Assembly: GCF_024170005.1 (NCBI RefSeq)
Contig: NZ_JALJXJ010000006.1
Span: forward strand, 124,001 to 188,000
Origin: Azospirillum lipoferum
GTDB lineage: Bacteria; Pseudomonadota; Alphaproteobacteria; Azospirillales; Azospirillaceae
DNA: 64,000 nt
Direction of reading: 5' to 3'
Below the pieces are notes generated by a model that saw nothing but the letters and a program-made list of their open reading frames with translations, searched no databases and was not told the origin of the DNA. The translations under genes were made by a program, and so were the position numbers. Below, in pieces: positions 1-8,272 of this stretch; position 1 is the stretch's first letter; each line of letters starts with the position of its first letter.

Positions 1-84
1 AAAAACGGCAGAGGGCTGGAGATTGGGCGGGCCATAACGCGGCCTGTCCAGCGCATAAGCGTGGAAATGACGCAGTTGGACCAC

Positions 85-99
85 TGGCACGAGCTTTGC
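85..99 (+). promoter_or_regulatory. Sigma-54 (RpoN) promoter
   Basis: TGGCAC at 85-90, a 5-base spacer and TTGC at 96-99 match the -24/-12 consensus exactly. Initiation would fall near position 111, upstream of the hydrolase-like gene whose ATG is at 149. Its activator is not identifiable here and may lie left of the window. Confidence 0.75.
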
Positions 100-148
100 C
101 ACGACGACACATTATCCGTTGTCCGTCATCGAGCGAGCCCGACCCGCC

Positions 149-1810
149 ATGACCCATCTGGCCCCGATGATCCACCAGTCGCACAGCCTGCTGCCGGTCC
201 GGCCGCCGGAAACCGTGTCGATGCGGACACGGGACGGCGTGCGGCTGGATGCCGACCTCTACCGGCCTGACGCCGCCGGGACATGGCCGGTCCTGCTGCT
301 GCGCGTTCCCTGCGGCCGGCGCACCGCCCTGACCAGCCATTACGCCCATCCGCGCTGGTATGCGGCGCGCGGCTATGTCGTGGTGGTGCAGGATGTGCGC
401 GGCTGCGGCACCTCCGACGGCCGGTTCCGCCCCTTCGAGGCGGAGCGGGAGGACGGAGCCGACGCCGTGGCCTGGGCGGCCTCCCTGCCGGGATCGTCGG
501 GGGCGGTGGCGATGTATGGCTGCGGCTATGCCGGCATGGCGCAGTGGCTGGCTCTGGCCGAGGCGCCGGCGGCCCTGCGCGCGGTGGCGCCGGCCTTCGC
601 CGGCTGGGACGTCTTCTCCGACTGGGCTTATGAGGGCGGGGCTTTCCGGCTGGCCGACGCCATGGGCTGGGCCTTGCGCACCGCGGCCGATACGGCGCGG
701 CGGGTCGAGGACGGAACCGGTCACCGGGTGCTGTCGGACGCGGCGCGCAGCCTGCCGATCGACGACGAGATTCCATCGCGGCCGCAGGCCCTGCGCGATT
801 ATGCCCGCTACACCCATTACGACGACTGGCTGACCAACCCGGTGCCCGGTCCGGCCTGGGCTGTGCTGTCGCCCAAGGCGATGCAGGATGCCATGCCGGC
901 CGACGTGGCGGTCCTGCAGATCGGCGGCTGGTATGACCCGCGGTTGGCCGGCATGCTGGATGCCCATGACCACGTCAAGGCACGGGGACGGGCGCCGGTG
1001 CGGCTGGTGGTCGGTCCCTGGGGGGCCGATGGTCCGGCGGCAGCCCCGGGGCAGGCGCCGACGCTCGACACGCTGCAACTGGCGTGGTTCGACCGCGTGC
1101 TGAAGGGGGACGGGGGCGACCGTGGCGGCCCGGTTCGCCTGCATGACGTGGAGACCGGACGCTGGCACGACCTTCCCGACCTTCCCGCGGCCGAGGCGGT
1201 CCTGCATCTGTCCAGCGACGGCCTCGCCAACCGGCAGGGCGGGCGGCTGGAACTGGAGATGCCGGAAATGGAGGCACTCGACGTGGTCGTCCACGATCCG
1301 CGCACGCCGGTGCCGACGGTCGGTGGCCATGCGGTGCCGGATGCCGCCGGGCGAATCGACCGCGCCGCCGTCGACCGTCGGCCGGACGTCGCCACCTACA
1401 CCAGCCTGCCGCTGGACGAGCCGCTGATGCTGGCCGGGCGGGTGGCGCTGGAGGTGTGGGTGGAGGCCGATGCCCCGTCCTTCGACGTCAGCGCCGTGCT
1501 GTCGGTGCTGCGGCCCGACGGGCAGGTACTGCCGCTGACCCAGGGCCATGCGCGGGTGGAGCCGGGCGACCCGACCCGGCCGCTGACTGTCGCGATGCGG
1601 GCCACCTGCGCCACGCTGGCACCGGGATCGGCGCTGCGCCTCAGCCTCGCCGGGTCCTGCTTCCCGGCCTATCCGGTCAATCCCGGCACCGGGGCGGAAC
1701 CGGGGGAGACCCGCCGGGTCGATGCGCTGCCGATCACGCTGCTGATCCACAGTGGTCCCGACCGGCCGTCACGCCTGCGCCTGCCTGCCGGAGCGTCTGC
1801 TTTGACTTGA
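149..1810 (+). CDS. CocE/NonD-family hydrolase fold lacking catalytic Ser and His
   Basis: A 553-residue protein with the CocE/NonD architecture: an alpha/beta-hydrolase domain (about 25-320) opening with the typical RTRDGVRLDADLYRP segment, followed by a C-terminal jelly-roll domain (about 350-550) with the usual PxxP and xxxGRVxLxVWV strands. Family members hydrolyse esters or acyl-amide bonds with a Ser-Asp-His triad. Here the nucleophile elbow reads YGCGYAG, so the GxSYxG serine is Gly126. The GPW[ST]H motif reads GPWGADG, so the histidine is Ala293. The GGWYD aspartate (Asp263) remains. Catalysis by the classical mechanism therefore looks lost. The frame is intact over full length, so this is not an ordinary pseudogene. 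ATG 149 was chosen; an upstream in-frame TTG at 119 is possible. A perfect sigma-54 promoter lies just upstream. Confidence 0.85.
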   Translation: MTHLAPMIHQSHSLLPVRPPETVSMRTRDGVRLDADLYRPDAAGTWPVLLLRVPCGRRTALTSHYAHPRWYAARGYVVVVQDVRGCGTSDGRFRPFEAEREDGADAVAWAASLPGSSGAVAMYGCGYAGMAQWLALAEAPAALRAVAPAFAGWDVFSDWAYEGGAFRLADAMGWALRTAADTARRVEDGTGHRVLSDAARSLPIDDEIPSRPQALRDYARYTHYDDWLTNPVPGPAWAVLSPKAMQDAMPADVAVLQIGGWYDPRLAGMLDAHDHVKARGRAPVRLVVGPWGADGPAAAPGQAPTLDTLQLAWFDRVLKGDGGDRGGPVRLHDVETGRWHDLPDLPAAEAVLHLSSDGLANRQGGRLELEMPEMEALDVVVHDPRTPVPTVGGHAVPDAAGRIDRAAVDRRPDVATYTSLPLDEPLMLAGRVALEVWVEADAPSFDVSAVLSVLRPDGQVLPLTQGHARVEPGDPTRPLTVAMRATCATLAPGSALRLSLAGSCFPAYPVNPGTGAEPGETRRVDALPITLLIHSGPDRPSRLRLPAGASALT

Positions 1811-1852
1811 GGAGCGTTTTCGAAACCCGCTGGCGCTGCGTCTTTGTCCCGT

Positions 1853-2680
1853 TCACTGCCTGCGGCAGATCACCTCGGTCGGGAGGATGCGCTGCTCCTC
1901 CAGGTTCCTGACCTGATTGCGCGCCATCTCGCGAAACTCCGGGCCCATGAGGAGATGAAAGCCGAGCGGTGGCGGACCATCGCGCTCGATCCGCTCGCGC
2001 AGGGACTGGAACCATGCGCGGCCTTCCGCGCTGGTGTCGCGCCAACCGATGATCTCGAACCCGCTTCCACTCAGCAGATCGCGGAGGTCCTCCGGTTCGG
2101 CGAGAAAACTGGTGGCCGGATCGCGCGCCCAAGGCACAGGGAAGTGAACCGGGCCGCCCGGTCCCTGGAGCAGATCGTAAAGACCGAACAGGCCACCCGG
2201 TTTGAGGACGCGCGCGATCTCGGTGTAGAGCCGCCGCTTGTCGGAGATGTTCATTGCCACATGCTGGGTGTAGACCCGGTCGAAGCTGGCATCGGGCAAG
2301 GGTATGTCCAGGGCGGAGCCATGCAGATACTTGACGGTGCCATCGAGTCCGACCCGGCCCGCCAGGATGCTTGCGGTGCGGCAATACTCTTCAGTCAGGT
2401 CCAGCCCGACGATCCGGCAGCGGTAGAGATCCGCGAGGTGACGGGAGGGACCGCCGAGCCCGCTGCCGACATCCAGAACCGTGGTGTCCTGGTCCAGAAG
2501 GAGAGCCTGGCCGAGTTCGGCGGTGGCCTCGCGCCCACGGATGTGAAACTCGTCGATCGACGCGAGGTCATCGGGACGTAGGCGGGTAATGTCTTTTCCA
2601 GCACGTTCCAGGGCGGCGAGGATCTCCGCAGCCAAGTCCCGGCGTCCATAATGCTCGGCCACCTGTTGCTCGACAGACAT
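1853..2680 (-). CDS. Class I SAM-dependent methyltransferase
   Basis: A 275-residue soluble methyltransferase. Motif I reads VLDVGSGLGGPSRHLA (about 69-84), followed by the acidic end of strand 2 (GLDLTEEY) and post-motifs matching ubiquinone/menaquinone and glycine/sarcosine-type N-methyltransferases (Methyltransf_11/25). The segment RVYTQHVAMNISDK resembles the sarcosine/dimethylglycine methyltransferase subgroup, but the substrate cannot be assigned. A strong purine-rich ribosome site precedes the ATG. The gene is convergent with the preceding hydrolase-like gene, with a 42-base gap. It appears to be transcribed alone. Confidence 0.85.
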   Translation of the reverse strand: MSVEQQVAEHYGRRDLAAEILAALERAGKDITRLRPDDLASIDEFHIRGREATAELGQALLLDQDTTVLDVGSGLGGPSRHLADLYRCRIVGLDLTEEYCRTASILAGRVGLDGTVKYLHGSALDIPLPDASFDRVYTQHVAMNISDKRRLYTEIARVLKPGGLFGLYDLLQGPGGPVHFPVPWARDPATSFLAEPEDLRDLLSGSGFEIIGWRDTSAEGRAWFQSLRERIERDGPPPLGFHLLMGPEFREMARNQVRNLEEQRILPTEVICRRQ

Positions 2681-2800
2681 GCCGCCCTCCCCTGCTGTGG
2701 ATCCCCGGCTCCACCGGGCACGCCGATGATCACCGATGGCGGGCTTGCAGCCTGGATGTTTTCAATGGTTGGCCGCAACGGACATTTCGGCGAACGCGTC

Positions 2801-2820
2801 TTAAGTCGCCTTAAGTCGCG
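2801..2820. repeat. Tandem 10-mer over the 3' end of the fic-like gene
   Basis: TTAAGTCGCC followed by TTAAGTCGCG. The second copy carries the complement of the TAA stop codon of the Fic-fold gene, so the duplication places a second copy just beyond the stop. Probably a slippage duplication with no obvious function. Confidence 0.6.
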
Positions 2821-3572
2821 ATGTCCCCTTCCGTGACCTCTCCGTCCTGGCCGGCGGCCTCCAGGCAGAAATCGAGGCTCTGGGACAGGAAGCGCAGCAT
2901 CAGGTCGCGGAAGGGCGTTTTGTCGCCGACCGACCATGCCCGTTCGACGAGGTCCAGATACAGGCTGCGGTCGTCGGCGGCGATCACCACCGGTGGATAG
3001 CCGGCGCGGTTCAGGATCAGGTTGCACAGCAGCAGCGCCGTCGCCCGGTTGCCGGCATGGAAGGGGCGGATCGCGCTCAGCCGGTGATGCGCCTCGAAGG
3101 CGGTGTCGGGACCGGCGTCCGACTTGCGCATCCAGGTCGACAGCGCCGACATCGACACGCGCAGCTTGGCCGGGTCGGGTGCGGTTTCCGTCGGGTCGTC
3201 CTTCGGCGGGCCGTTGCGGTATTTGCCGGCGTCATCCTCGATCCCGCGATAGAGCACATTGTGGAAGGCGGTGACGGTGCGTTCGGTGACGGCACCCGAC
3301 GGATCGAAGGACAGCCGGGCCATCAGTTCCAGCGCCGCGCGGTGGTTCAGGACGAAGCGCTGCTCCTCCACCGCGCGATGGCGCAGGATGCTGCCGCGCT
3401 CCAGGATCGTCTTCACGTCGGCGGGCTTGAGCGGATAATCCTCCAGCACCGCGGCAGCGACGGTCAAATCCAGCTCGAACCGGTCGGCGATGCCGTGGAC
3501 GACCTCCTGGGGCAGAGGGCGTGCGGCGTCCAGCGCCCGTTTCTTCTCCGCGATCTCGTCGAGCAGGGCCAT
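2811..3572 (-). CDS. Fic-fold protein with degenerate active site
   Basis: A 253-residue protein with the overall Fic layout: helices carrying FHNVLYRGIEDDAGKYRNG (about 104-122, the GxYR region before the active site), a Trp-containing helix, then HHRLSAIRPFHAGNRATALL and NLILNRAGYPP. Active Fic enzymes use HPFx[D/E]GNGRxxR to AMPylate or otherwise modify hydroxyl side chains. In this protein the catalytic His is Arg169, the Mg-binding acidic residue is Ala, and the GNGRxxR signature reads GNRATAL. The flap and structural Phe, Gly and Asn are kept. The reading frame is intact, so it is probably a binding or regulatory Fic relative, or a different chemistry. No antitoxin partner is visible next to it. 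Confidence 0.75.
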   Translation of the reverse strand: MALLDEIAEKKRALDAARPLPQEVVHGIADRFELDLTVAAAVLEDYPLKPADVKTILERGSILRHRAVEEQRFVLNHRAALELMARLSFDPSGAVTERTVTAFHNVLYRGIEDDAGKYRNGPPKDDPTETAPDPAKLRVSMSALSTWMRKSDAGPDTAFEAHHRLSAIRPFHAGNRATALLLCNLILNRAGYPPVVIAADDRSLYLDLVERAWSVGDKTPFRDLMLRFLSQSLDFCLEAAGQDGEVTEGDIAT

Positions 3573-3775
3573 CGGTCACTCTGTCGCTTGGCAGGGAAGG
3601 GCGTGGCGCATTGTGCATCCTGCCGCCCCCTGCGGGGATTTGCCGCTTGGACTGGCACGGTTGCCGGTTTTAGGATCCCTGTCAAGATGTCCACAACCCA
3701 GCCATGGCCGGCCGCAACCGCTTGATTCCGCGGGATGCCCCTGCCGTCGCGGGACGCGAGGGGGAGATCGCTGCG

Positions 3776-4177
3776 ATGAGCTACGTCGTCTGGGATGAAT
3801 CCATGAGCGTCGGCGTGCCCGTGCTCGACGACGAGCATCGGCGACTGCTCGACCTGTTCAACGGCCTGCTGGAAAGCGGCATCACCCCCGCCAACCGGGA
3901 CGAGCTGTCCAGCCTTCTCGCCAGCCTCCGCGACTATGTCGCCGTCCATTTCGCGCGCGAAGAGGCAATGATGGAGCGTTGCGGCTATCCCGATCTGGAC
4001 GGCCATCTCGCCGCCCACCGCTATTTCGCCGACGAGGTGGAAAAGCTCGCCCGCGACTTCGAGGGCGACAACCCGACCATGCTGCGCATGGACCTGATCC
4101 TGCTGCTGAAGGACTGGTTCGTGGAACACATCCAGCAGACCGACAGCCTGTACAAGCCCTATGTGGGAGTGGCGTAA
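3776..4177 (+). CDS. Bacteriohemerythrin
   Basis: A 133-residue single-domain hemerythrin, the normal length. It starts MSYVVWDESMSVGVPVLDDEH, and the expected di-iron ligands are present: His in DDEH, HFAREE (HxxxE), HLAAH, and EHIQQTD (HxxxxD). These proteins bind O2 reversibly at a non-haem di-iron site, typically in microaerophilic or aerotactic bacteria. ATG 3776 is preferred over upstream in-frame starts because GAGGGGGAG at 3758-3766 is well placed and family proteins begin here. It is transcribed divergently from the Fic-fold gene. No other domain is fused to it. Confidence 0.92.
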   Translation: MSYVVWDESMSVGVPVLDDEHRRLLDLFNGLLESGITPANRDELSSLLASLRDYVAVHFAREEAMMERCGYPDLDGHLAAHRYFADEVEKLARDFEGDNPTMLRMDLILLLKDWFVEHIQQTDSLYKPYVGVA

Positions 4178-4435
4178 GGCTTCCCTTGCTGTGGCCGTTC
4201 GGTCGAGTGACGCATTGTTAAATAAAGTCAGTGGCCGGCCCTCCGAAATGGGCGAAGCTGGCGGTCACCTTTGAGAGATGCTGTCCGAGCGACGTGCTGG
4301 TGATCGGGCGGCTTAATCGGCTGGCGGGAAATACCAGATAGTCGCTATATCTATTGGAGGCAGGTCGCGGAATGTGGAAGTGCGATTTCCGGCTGCGGCA
4401 AACCCGCCATTACCATTGCTATGAAAGAAGTATAA

Positions 4436-4756
4436 ATGAAGATCTGCTCTATAAAAACAGTATTTGGGGTTTCCTTGGCTCTGTCCTTATGTGGTTGCGC
4501 TGCGGAAATACAGCAAATGCCAATCTTGGTAGGGCAAAAAGATGGGCGGGCACTATTTTCTTTTCGCGGCTTTACTCCTCTTGGAAAAACAACTTACGAA
4601 GACGCTCGTCAAACTGCACAATCGTACCTTCCCTGGCTCTGCAAAGATGGTGAACCATCGTTGGTTGATGTCCAGACATCAGATGCGCTAAAGCCGATGG
4701 GTGGCCAACAACTGGGATGGATGGCGACATACACCTGCGGCAAGGCATCTCAATAA
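4436..4756 (+). CDS. Small putative lipoprotein, function unknown
   Basis: A 106-residue protein that I do not recognise. The N-terminus (MKICSIKTVFGVSLALSLCGC) is a lipoprotein-type signal with a cysteine in a lipobox-like LCGC, so membrane anchoring is likely. The mature part has three further cysteines, one in WLCKDGEPS and one near the C-terminus in YTCGK, which could form a disulfide. Base composition is visibly more AT-rich than its neighbours, suggesting recent acquisition. The ATG is preceded by AAAGAAG. It has no operon partner; half of a palindromic repeat element follows. Confidence 0.6.
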   Translation: MKICSIKTVFGVSLALSLCGCAAEIQQMPILVGQKDGRALFSFRGFTPLGKTTYEDARQTAQSYLPWLCKDGEPSLVDVQTSDALKPMGGQQLGWMATYTCGKASQ

Positions 4757-4808
4757 GTTGGCGTGAAGTAGGAAGGGGCGAGCACGAGAGCGCTGACATC
4801 GGCGCTCC

Positions 4809-4850
4809 GTGCATCCTCCTCACCGTAGCCCTCTCCCCGGGGGGAGAGGA
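4809..4850. repeat. Partial copy of a dispersed palindromic repeat element
   Basis: Contains CCTCTCCCC/GGGGGGAGAGG with the flank GTGCATCCTCCTCACC. It matches the right half of the fuller copy at 35447-35561. It lies between the lipoprotein gene and the convergent TPR gene and could act as a terminator for either. Confidence 0.7.
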
Positions 4851-4876
4851 TTACCGAGGCGTGAGAGAGCCTGCAC

Positions 4877-6577
4877 TCACTGCTTCGCGGCGGCCTTCTG
4901 GTCGGGCAGGCCCTTGTCCAGCTTGGCCTGGATGGCGCCCTTGTCGGTCTCCTCGTCGGCGTTGCGCAGCGCGCGCATCCACTGGAAGCGCGCCTCGTTG
5001 CGGCGACTGGCCCGCCAATAGGCGTCGCCGAGATGGTCGTTGATGGTCGGGTCGCCCGGCTTCAGTTCAACCGCGCGTTCCAGCTTGGCGACTGCCGCCT
5101 CGTAATCGCCCAGCGTGTAGAGTGCCCAGCCCAGGCTGTCGACGATGTAGCCGTCGCGCGGGCGCAGTTCCACCGCGCGCTCCACCATCGCCCTGGCCTT
5201 GGGCAGATTCTCGCCGCGGTCGATCCAGCTGTAGCCGAGGAAGTTCAGCAGCGACGGTTCGTCCGGCCGCAGCTTCAGTGCGGTTTGCAGGTCGGCCTCG
5301 GCCTGCGGCCACTGCTTGGTCTTTTCGTAGCTCATGGCGCGGGCGTAGAGCAGCGGCCAGTGCCGTTCCTGCGGCGTGCCGATCCGCTCCAGCGCCGTGG
5401 TGTAGGCGGGGATCGCCTCGGCATAGCGCTTGGTGTAGCGGTAGAGGTCGCCCAGGCGGGTGATGGCGTCGGTCCGCTCCGGCCGTTCGGCGGAGAGGTC
5501 CTTGAGGATCGCGATGGCCTCGTCGTTGCGCTCCATGCGGGCGAGGCTGTCGGCCTCGCGCATGCGGGCGGTCCAGCCGAGCAGCGGGTCCGTCTCCAGC
5601 CGCTTGTAGGCGGCCAGCGCCTCTTCGTGATGGTCGCGGGACGCGGTGATGTCGCCGATCAGCAGATGGGCCAGCGCCAGATCGTCGCGCAAATGCAGGG
5701 CGATGCGGCCGAACAGCAGCGCCGGTTCGTCGGCATTCTCGTGGTGCAGGGCGCTGCCCAGGTCGAACAGTGCCTCGGCAAGGCCGGAGCGCGCATCGGG
5801 GACCGGACGGGTTTCGGACGGCGCGTTCGCCATTGCAGCCAGCGCCGGCTCCACCAGCAGACCGTCGGGGTTGTTGCCCTGGAAGGTTTGGTAGAGCTTG
5901 CGCGCCTCGTCCTTGCGGCCGGTGCGGGTCATGAAGTTGCCGACGATCTGCACCACCCGCAACGGCGCGTCGGTCTCCGTCACCTTGGCATAGCGGGCCG
6001 CCGCCTCGTCATTGCGGCCGGCAAGGTCGAGGATCAGTGCTGCATGCAGGTTGTAGAGCGCCTCGAACCCCTGAACGCCGGAGAGCGGCTGCAGGGTGGC
6101 CAGCGCCTCGTCCGTCTTGCCGCGGGCCGTCGCCAGCCAGGCGCGGGTCAGCGGTGTCAGGAAGCGGCCGAGCCCGTCGGCCGGCAGGCGGGCGGCATAG
6201 CCATCGGCCTCGTCCAGCTTGCCCTTGGCCAGCGCGTCGGCGGCCAGCAGGGTCAACGCCATCTGCGGCTCGCCCTGGTCGTCGAGCAGCCGGTTGGCAT
6301 AGTCGATGGCCGGCTCCATCCGTCCTTCGCCCAGCCGCAGCAGGAAGGTACGGCGCAGCAGGGCGGGGTCGTCCGGATCGGCCGCCAGCGCCTGGGCGGT
6401 GAAGCGGGCCGCCGCGGTCCAATCGTCCTGGTGCTGGGCATAGCGGCCGGCCAGATAGCTGCCGGTGGCGGAGCCGGCGCCATCCACAGGGCCTGCGGCC
6501 ATGGCGGGTGCCAGGGTGGTCCCGGCCATCAGGACGGCCAGGGAGATCGGCAGCAACCGGCGTCGGAAACTCGTCAT
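4877..6577 (-). CDS. Secreted tetratricopeptide repeat protein
   Basis: A 566-residue protein with an N-terminal Sec signal (FRRRLLPISLAVLMAGTTLA, cleavage near AMAAG) followed almost entirely by TPR helices. Clear repeats include DWTAAARFTAQALAADPDDP near the start, and FLGYSWIDRGENLPKARAMV and GDYEAAVAKLERAVELKPGD near the end. Proteins of this layout sit in the periplasm or at the outer membrane and scaffold envelope complexes. No enzymatic domain is visible. ATG at 6577 was preferred to the upstream MMGCRL start because it puts the signal peptide at the N-terminus. It lies immediately downstream of the phosphotransferase gene on the same strand and may be cotranscribed. Confidence 0.85.
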   Translation of the reverse strand: MTSFRRRLLPISLAVLMAGTTLAPAMAAGPVDGAGSATGSYLAGRYAQHQDDWTAAARFTAQALAADPDDPALLRRTFLLRLGEGRMEPAIDYANRLLDDQGEPQMALTLLAADALAKGKLDEADGYAARLPADGLGRFLTPLTRAWLATARGKTDEALATLQPLSGVQGFEALYNLHAALILDLAGRNDEAAARYAKVTETDAPLRVVQIVGNFMTRTGRKDEARKLYQTFQGNNPDGLLVEPALAAMANAPSETRPVPDARSGLAEALFDLGSALHHENADEPALLFGRIALHLRDDLALAHLLIGDITASRDHHEEALAAYKRLETDPLLGWTARMREADSLARMERNDEAIAILKDLSAERPERTDAITRLGDLYRYTKRYAEAIPAYTTALERIGTPQERHWPLLYARAMSYEKTKQWPQAEADLQTALKLRPDEPSLLNFLGYSWIDRGENLPKARAMVERAVELRPRDGYIVDSLGWALYTLGDYEAAVAKLERAVELKPGDPTINDHLGDAYWRASRRNEARFQWMRALRNADEETDKGAIQAKLDKGLPDQKAAAKQ

Positions 6578-6612
6578 GCTCTCGTCACCTCGTTTTCCGA
6601 GTCGACATCCCA

Positions 6613-7686
6613 TCATTTTCGGCAGGGCGCGGGCAAGAGACTTTCATACCCTTCCCCTTTTCGCATCCGCCAATGCCACTCCTGCCGCACCTGCTCGATC
6701 CGCTCCGGGCGCAGGATATCGGTGGCGTGGGCGTCCATGTGGGCGCGCAAGCCCTCCGGCATGCCCGGCGACAGGGTGGCGCCCTCGACCGACCAGCGGG
6801 CCATCCACGACAGGGTGCGCAGCCAGGTCAGCCGGCGCAACGGCTTCAGCCAGGGCCGCACCTCATCGGCCAAGTCGCTTGGCACCGCCATCGCCCAGGC
6901 GGCGACGAAGGCATCGACCTCGGCCGGAGCCAGCTCCGCATTCACCGCCGGGTCCCATTTGGTCGAGGTGTAGAGGCTGGCATGGGCGAGGTCGCTGGCC
7001 GGGTGGCCGTATTGCAGCTTCTCCAGATCGGTGAACCACGCCTTGCCGTGGGCATCGATCAGGAAATTGCCGGGATGCACGTCCACCCCGACCGCGGTCA
7101 GCGGCATCGGCGTCTCGGGCGGCGGGGCGAGGTCGCCGGCCCGGGCGGCGGCAAGCTCCTCCGCGATCAGGGTGCGGGCCTCCGGCAACAGGGCGGCCCG
7201 GTCGAACCACTCCGCCTGCCGTTCGACCTGGGCCAGCAGGGCCGCGACCGGATCGGGCGGGGCGGGCAGCGGATCAAAGAAGTCGGGCGGCGCCATGCGG
7301 TGCAATGCTGCGAGCGCGCGGGCAATGGCCGGCATGTCGTCGGGCAGAACCGGCGTGCGCCCCTCCACTTCGCCGACCACCAGGGCACCCAGCGGCAGTT
7401 CCTCTCCGGGGGGAAGCAGGCCGGCGAAGCGCGGGGTGTGACCCGACATCTCCGCTCGCCGGAAGGCGGCGGCCTGCCGGTCCAGCGCCGTCCAGGCATC
7501 GAGGCCAAGCTGGCTCCAGCGCGGAATGCGGGCGACCAGCCGCTGGCCGCGCAGCCGCACATGGTCGTGGGCGACGCCCTTCAGCGGCATCGGTTCCAGC
7601 GCGTCGGGAGAGAGATCGGCAAGGCGCGGCAGCCGGATCAGGGCGGCGTGCAGGGCCTTCATTGAGAAACCTGTCAGTTCGGTCAC
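6613..7686 (-). CDS. APH-family phosphotransferase
   Basis: A 357-residue protein of the aminoglycoside phosphotransferase/choline kinase fold. The catalytic loop reads [17 protein letters not shown] (Brenner-type HxDxxxxN variant, here VDVHPGN) and the metal-binding segment is WFTDLEK. The N-lobe is short and the substrate is not evident; many such genes are unrelated to drug resistance. The GTG start at 7686 overlaps the moaB stop codon as GTGA, which suggests translational coupling. An internal ATG at 7662 is an alternative. The TPR gene follows within about 35 bases of its stop. Confidence 0.8.
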   Translation of the reverse strand: MTELTGFSMKALHAALIRLPRLADLSPDALEPMPLKGVAHDHVRLRGQRLVARIPRWSQLGLDAWTALDRQAAAFRRAEMSGHTPRFAGLLPPGEELPLGALVVGEVEGRTPVLPDDMPAIARALAALHRMAPPDFFDPLPAPPDPVAALLAQVERQAEWFDRAALLPEARTLIAEELAAARAGDLAPPPETPMPLTAVGVDVHPGNFLIDAHGKAWFTDLEKLQYGHPASDLAHASLYTSTKWDPAVNAELAPAEVDAFVAAWAMAVPSDLADEVRPWLKPLRRLTWLRTLSWMARWSVEGATLSPGMPEGLRAHMDAHATDILRPERIEQVRQEWHWRMRKGEGYESLLPAPCRK

Positions 7687-8219
7687 GCCATATGCTCGCG
7701 CAGGCGGGGCATCAGCTCCACCAGATTGCAGGGGCGGTGGCGGTTGTCGAGCTGCCAGACCAGGATGTCGTCCCAGGCATCGCGGCAGGCGCTGGGCGAG
7801 CCGGGCAGGGCGAAGACATAGGTGCCGTTGGCGACGCCGCCGGTCGCCCGGCTCTGGATGGTCGAGGTGCCGACCTTGGCATAGCTGAGATAGCGGAACA
7901 GCTCGCCGAAGCCGGGAATCGCCTTTTCATAGAGCGCCTCGACGGCCTCCGGCGTCACGTCGCGGCCGGTGACGCCGGTGCCGCCGGTGGTCAACACCAC
8001 GTCGATCTGCGGATCGGCGATATAGGCCTGGACCTGGGCGCGGATCGCCGCGATGTCGTCCTTCACGATGGTCCGGGCGGCGACCTTGTGGCCTGCTCCG
8101 GCGATCCGCTCCGCCAGGGCGTCGCCGGACCGGTCGTCGGCGGCGCTGCGGGTGTCGGACACCGTCACCACGGCGATGTTCACGGGAAGGAAGGGGCGGC
8201 TCTCGTCGATCTTCGGCAT
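7683..8219 (-). CDS. moaB: Molybdenum cofactor biosynthesis protein B
   Basis: A 178-residue MoaB/MogA-fold protein. It shows the molybdopterin-binding signature [19 protein letters not shown] and the downstream [16 protein letters not shown] motif. This fold adenylylates molybdopterin (MogA/Cnx1G) or acts in that step; length and sequence favour MoaB. The ATG at 8219 ([10 protein letters not shown]) is preferred over a longer frame whose extra residues are antisense-like. It is followed directly by the phosphotransferase gene with a 4-base overlap. Other moco genes are not in the window. Confidence 0.93.
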   Translation of the reverse strand: MPKIDESRPFLPVNIAVVTVSDTRSAADDRSGDALAERIAGAGHKVAARTIVKDDIAAIRAQVQAYIADPQIDVVLTTGGTGVTGRDVTPEAVEALYEKAIPGFGELFRYLSYAKVGTSTIQSRATGGVANGTYVFALPGSPSACRDAWDDILVWQLDNRHRPCNLVELMPRLREHMA

Positions 8220-8272
8220 GGCGGCAGGCGTATCCTCATGTCGGGCCGGAACCCGACAAGGGGGACCGGCGG

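Noticed and set aside
3653..3664. Sigma-54-like TGGCAC...TTGC before the hemerythrin gene
   Set aside because: The spacer is 2 bases instead of 5, so the -24 and -12 elements would not be on the right helical faces.
4354..4653. Overlapping 99-codon frame at the lipoprotein locus
   Set aside because: It overlaps the lipoprotein-like frame, lacks a ribosome site and has no signal or domain, whereas the 4436 frame has both a signal peptide and a ribosome site.
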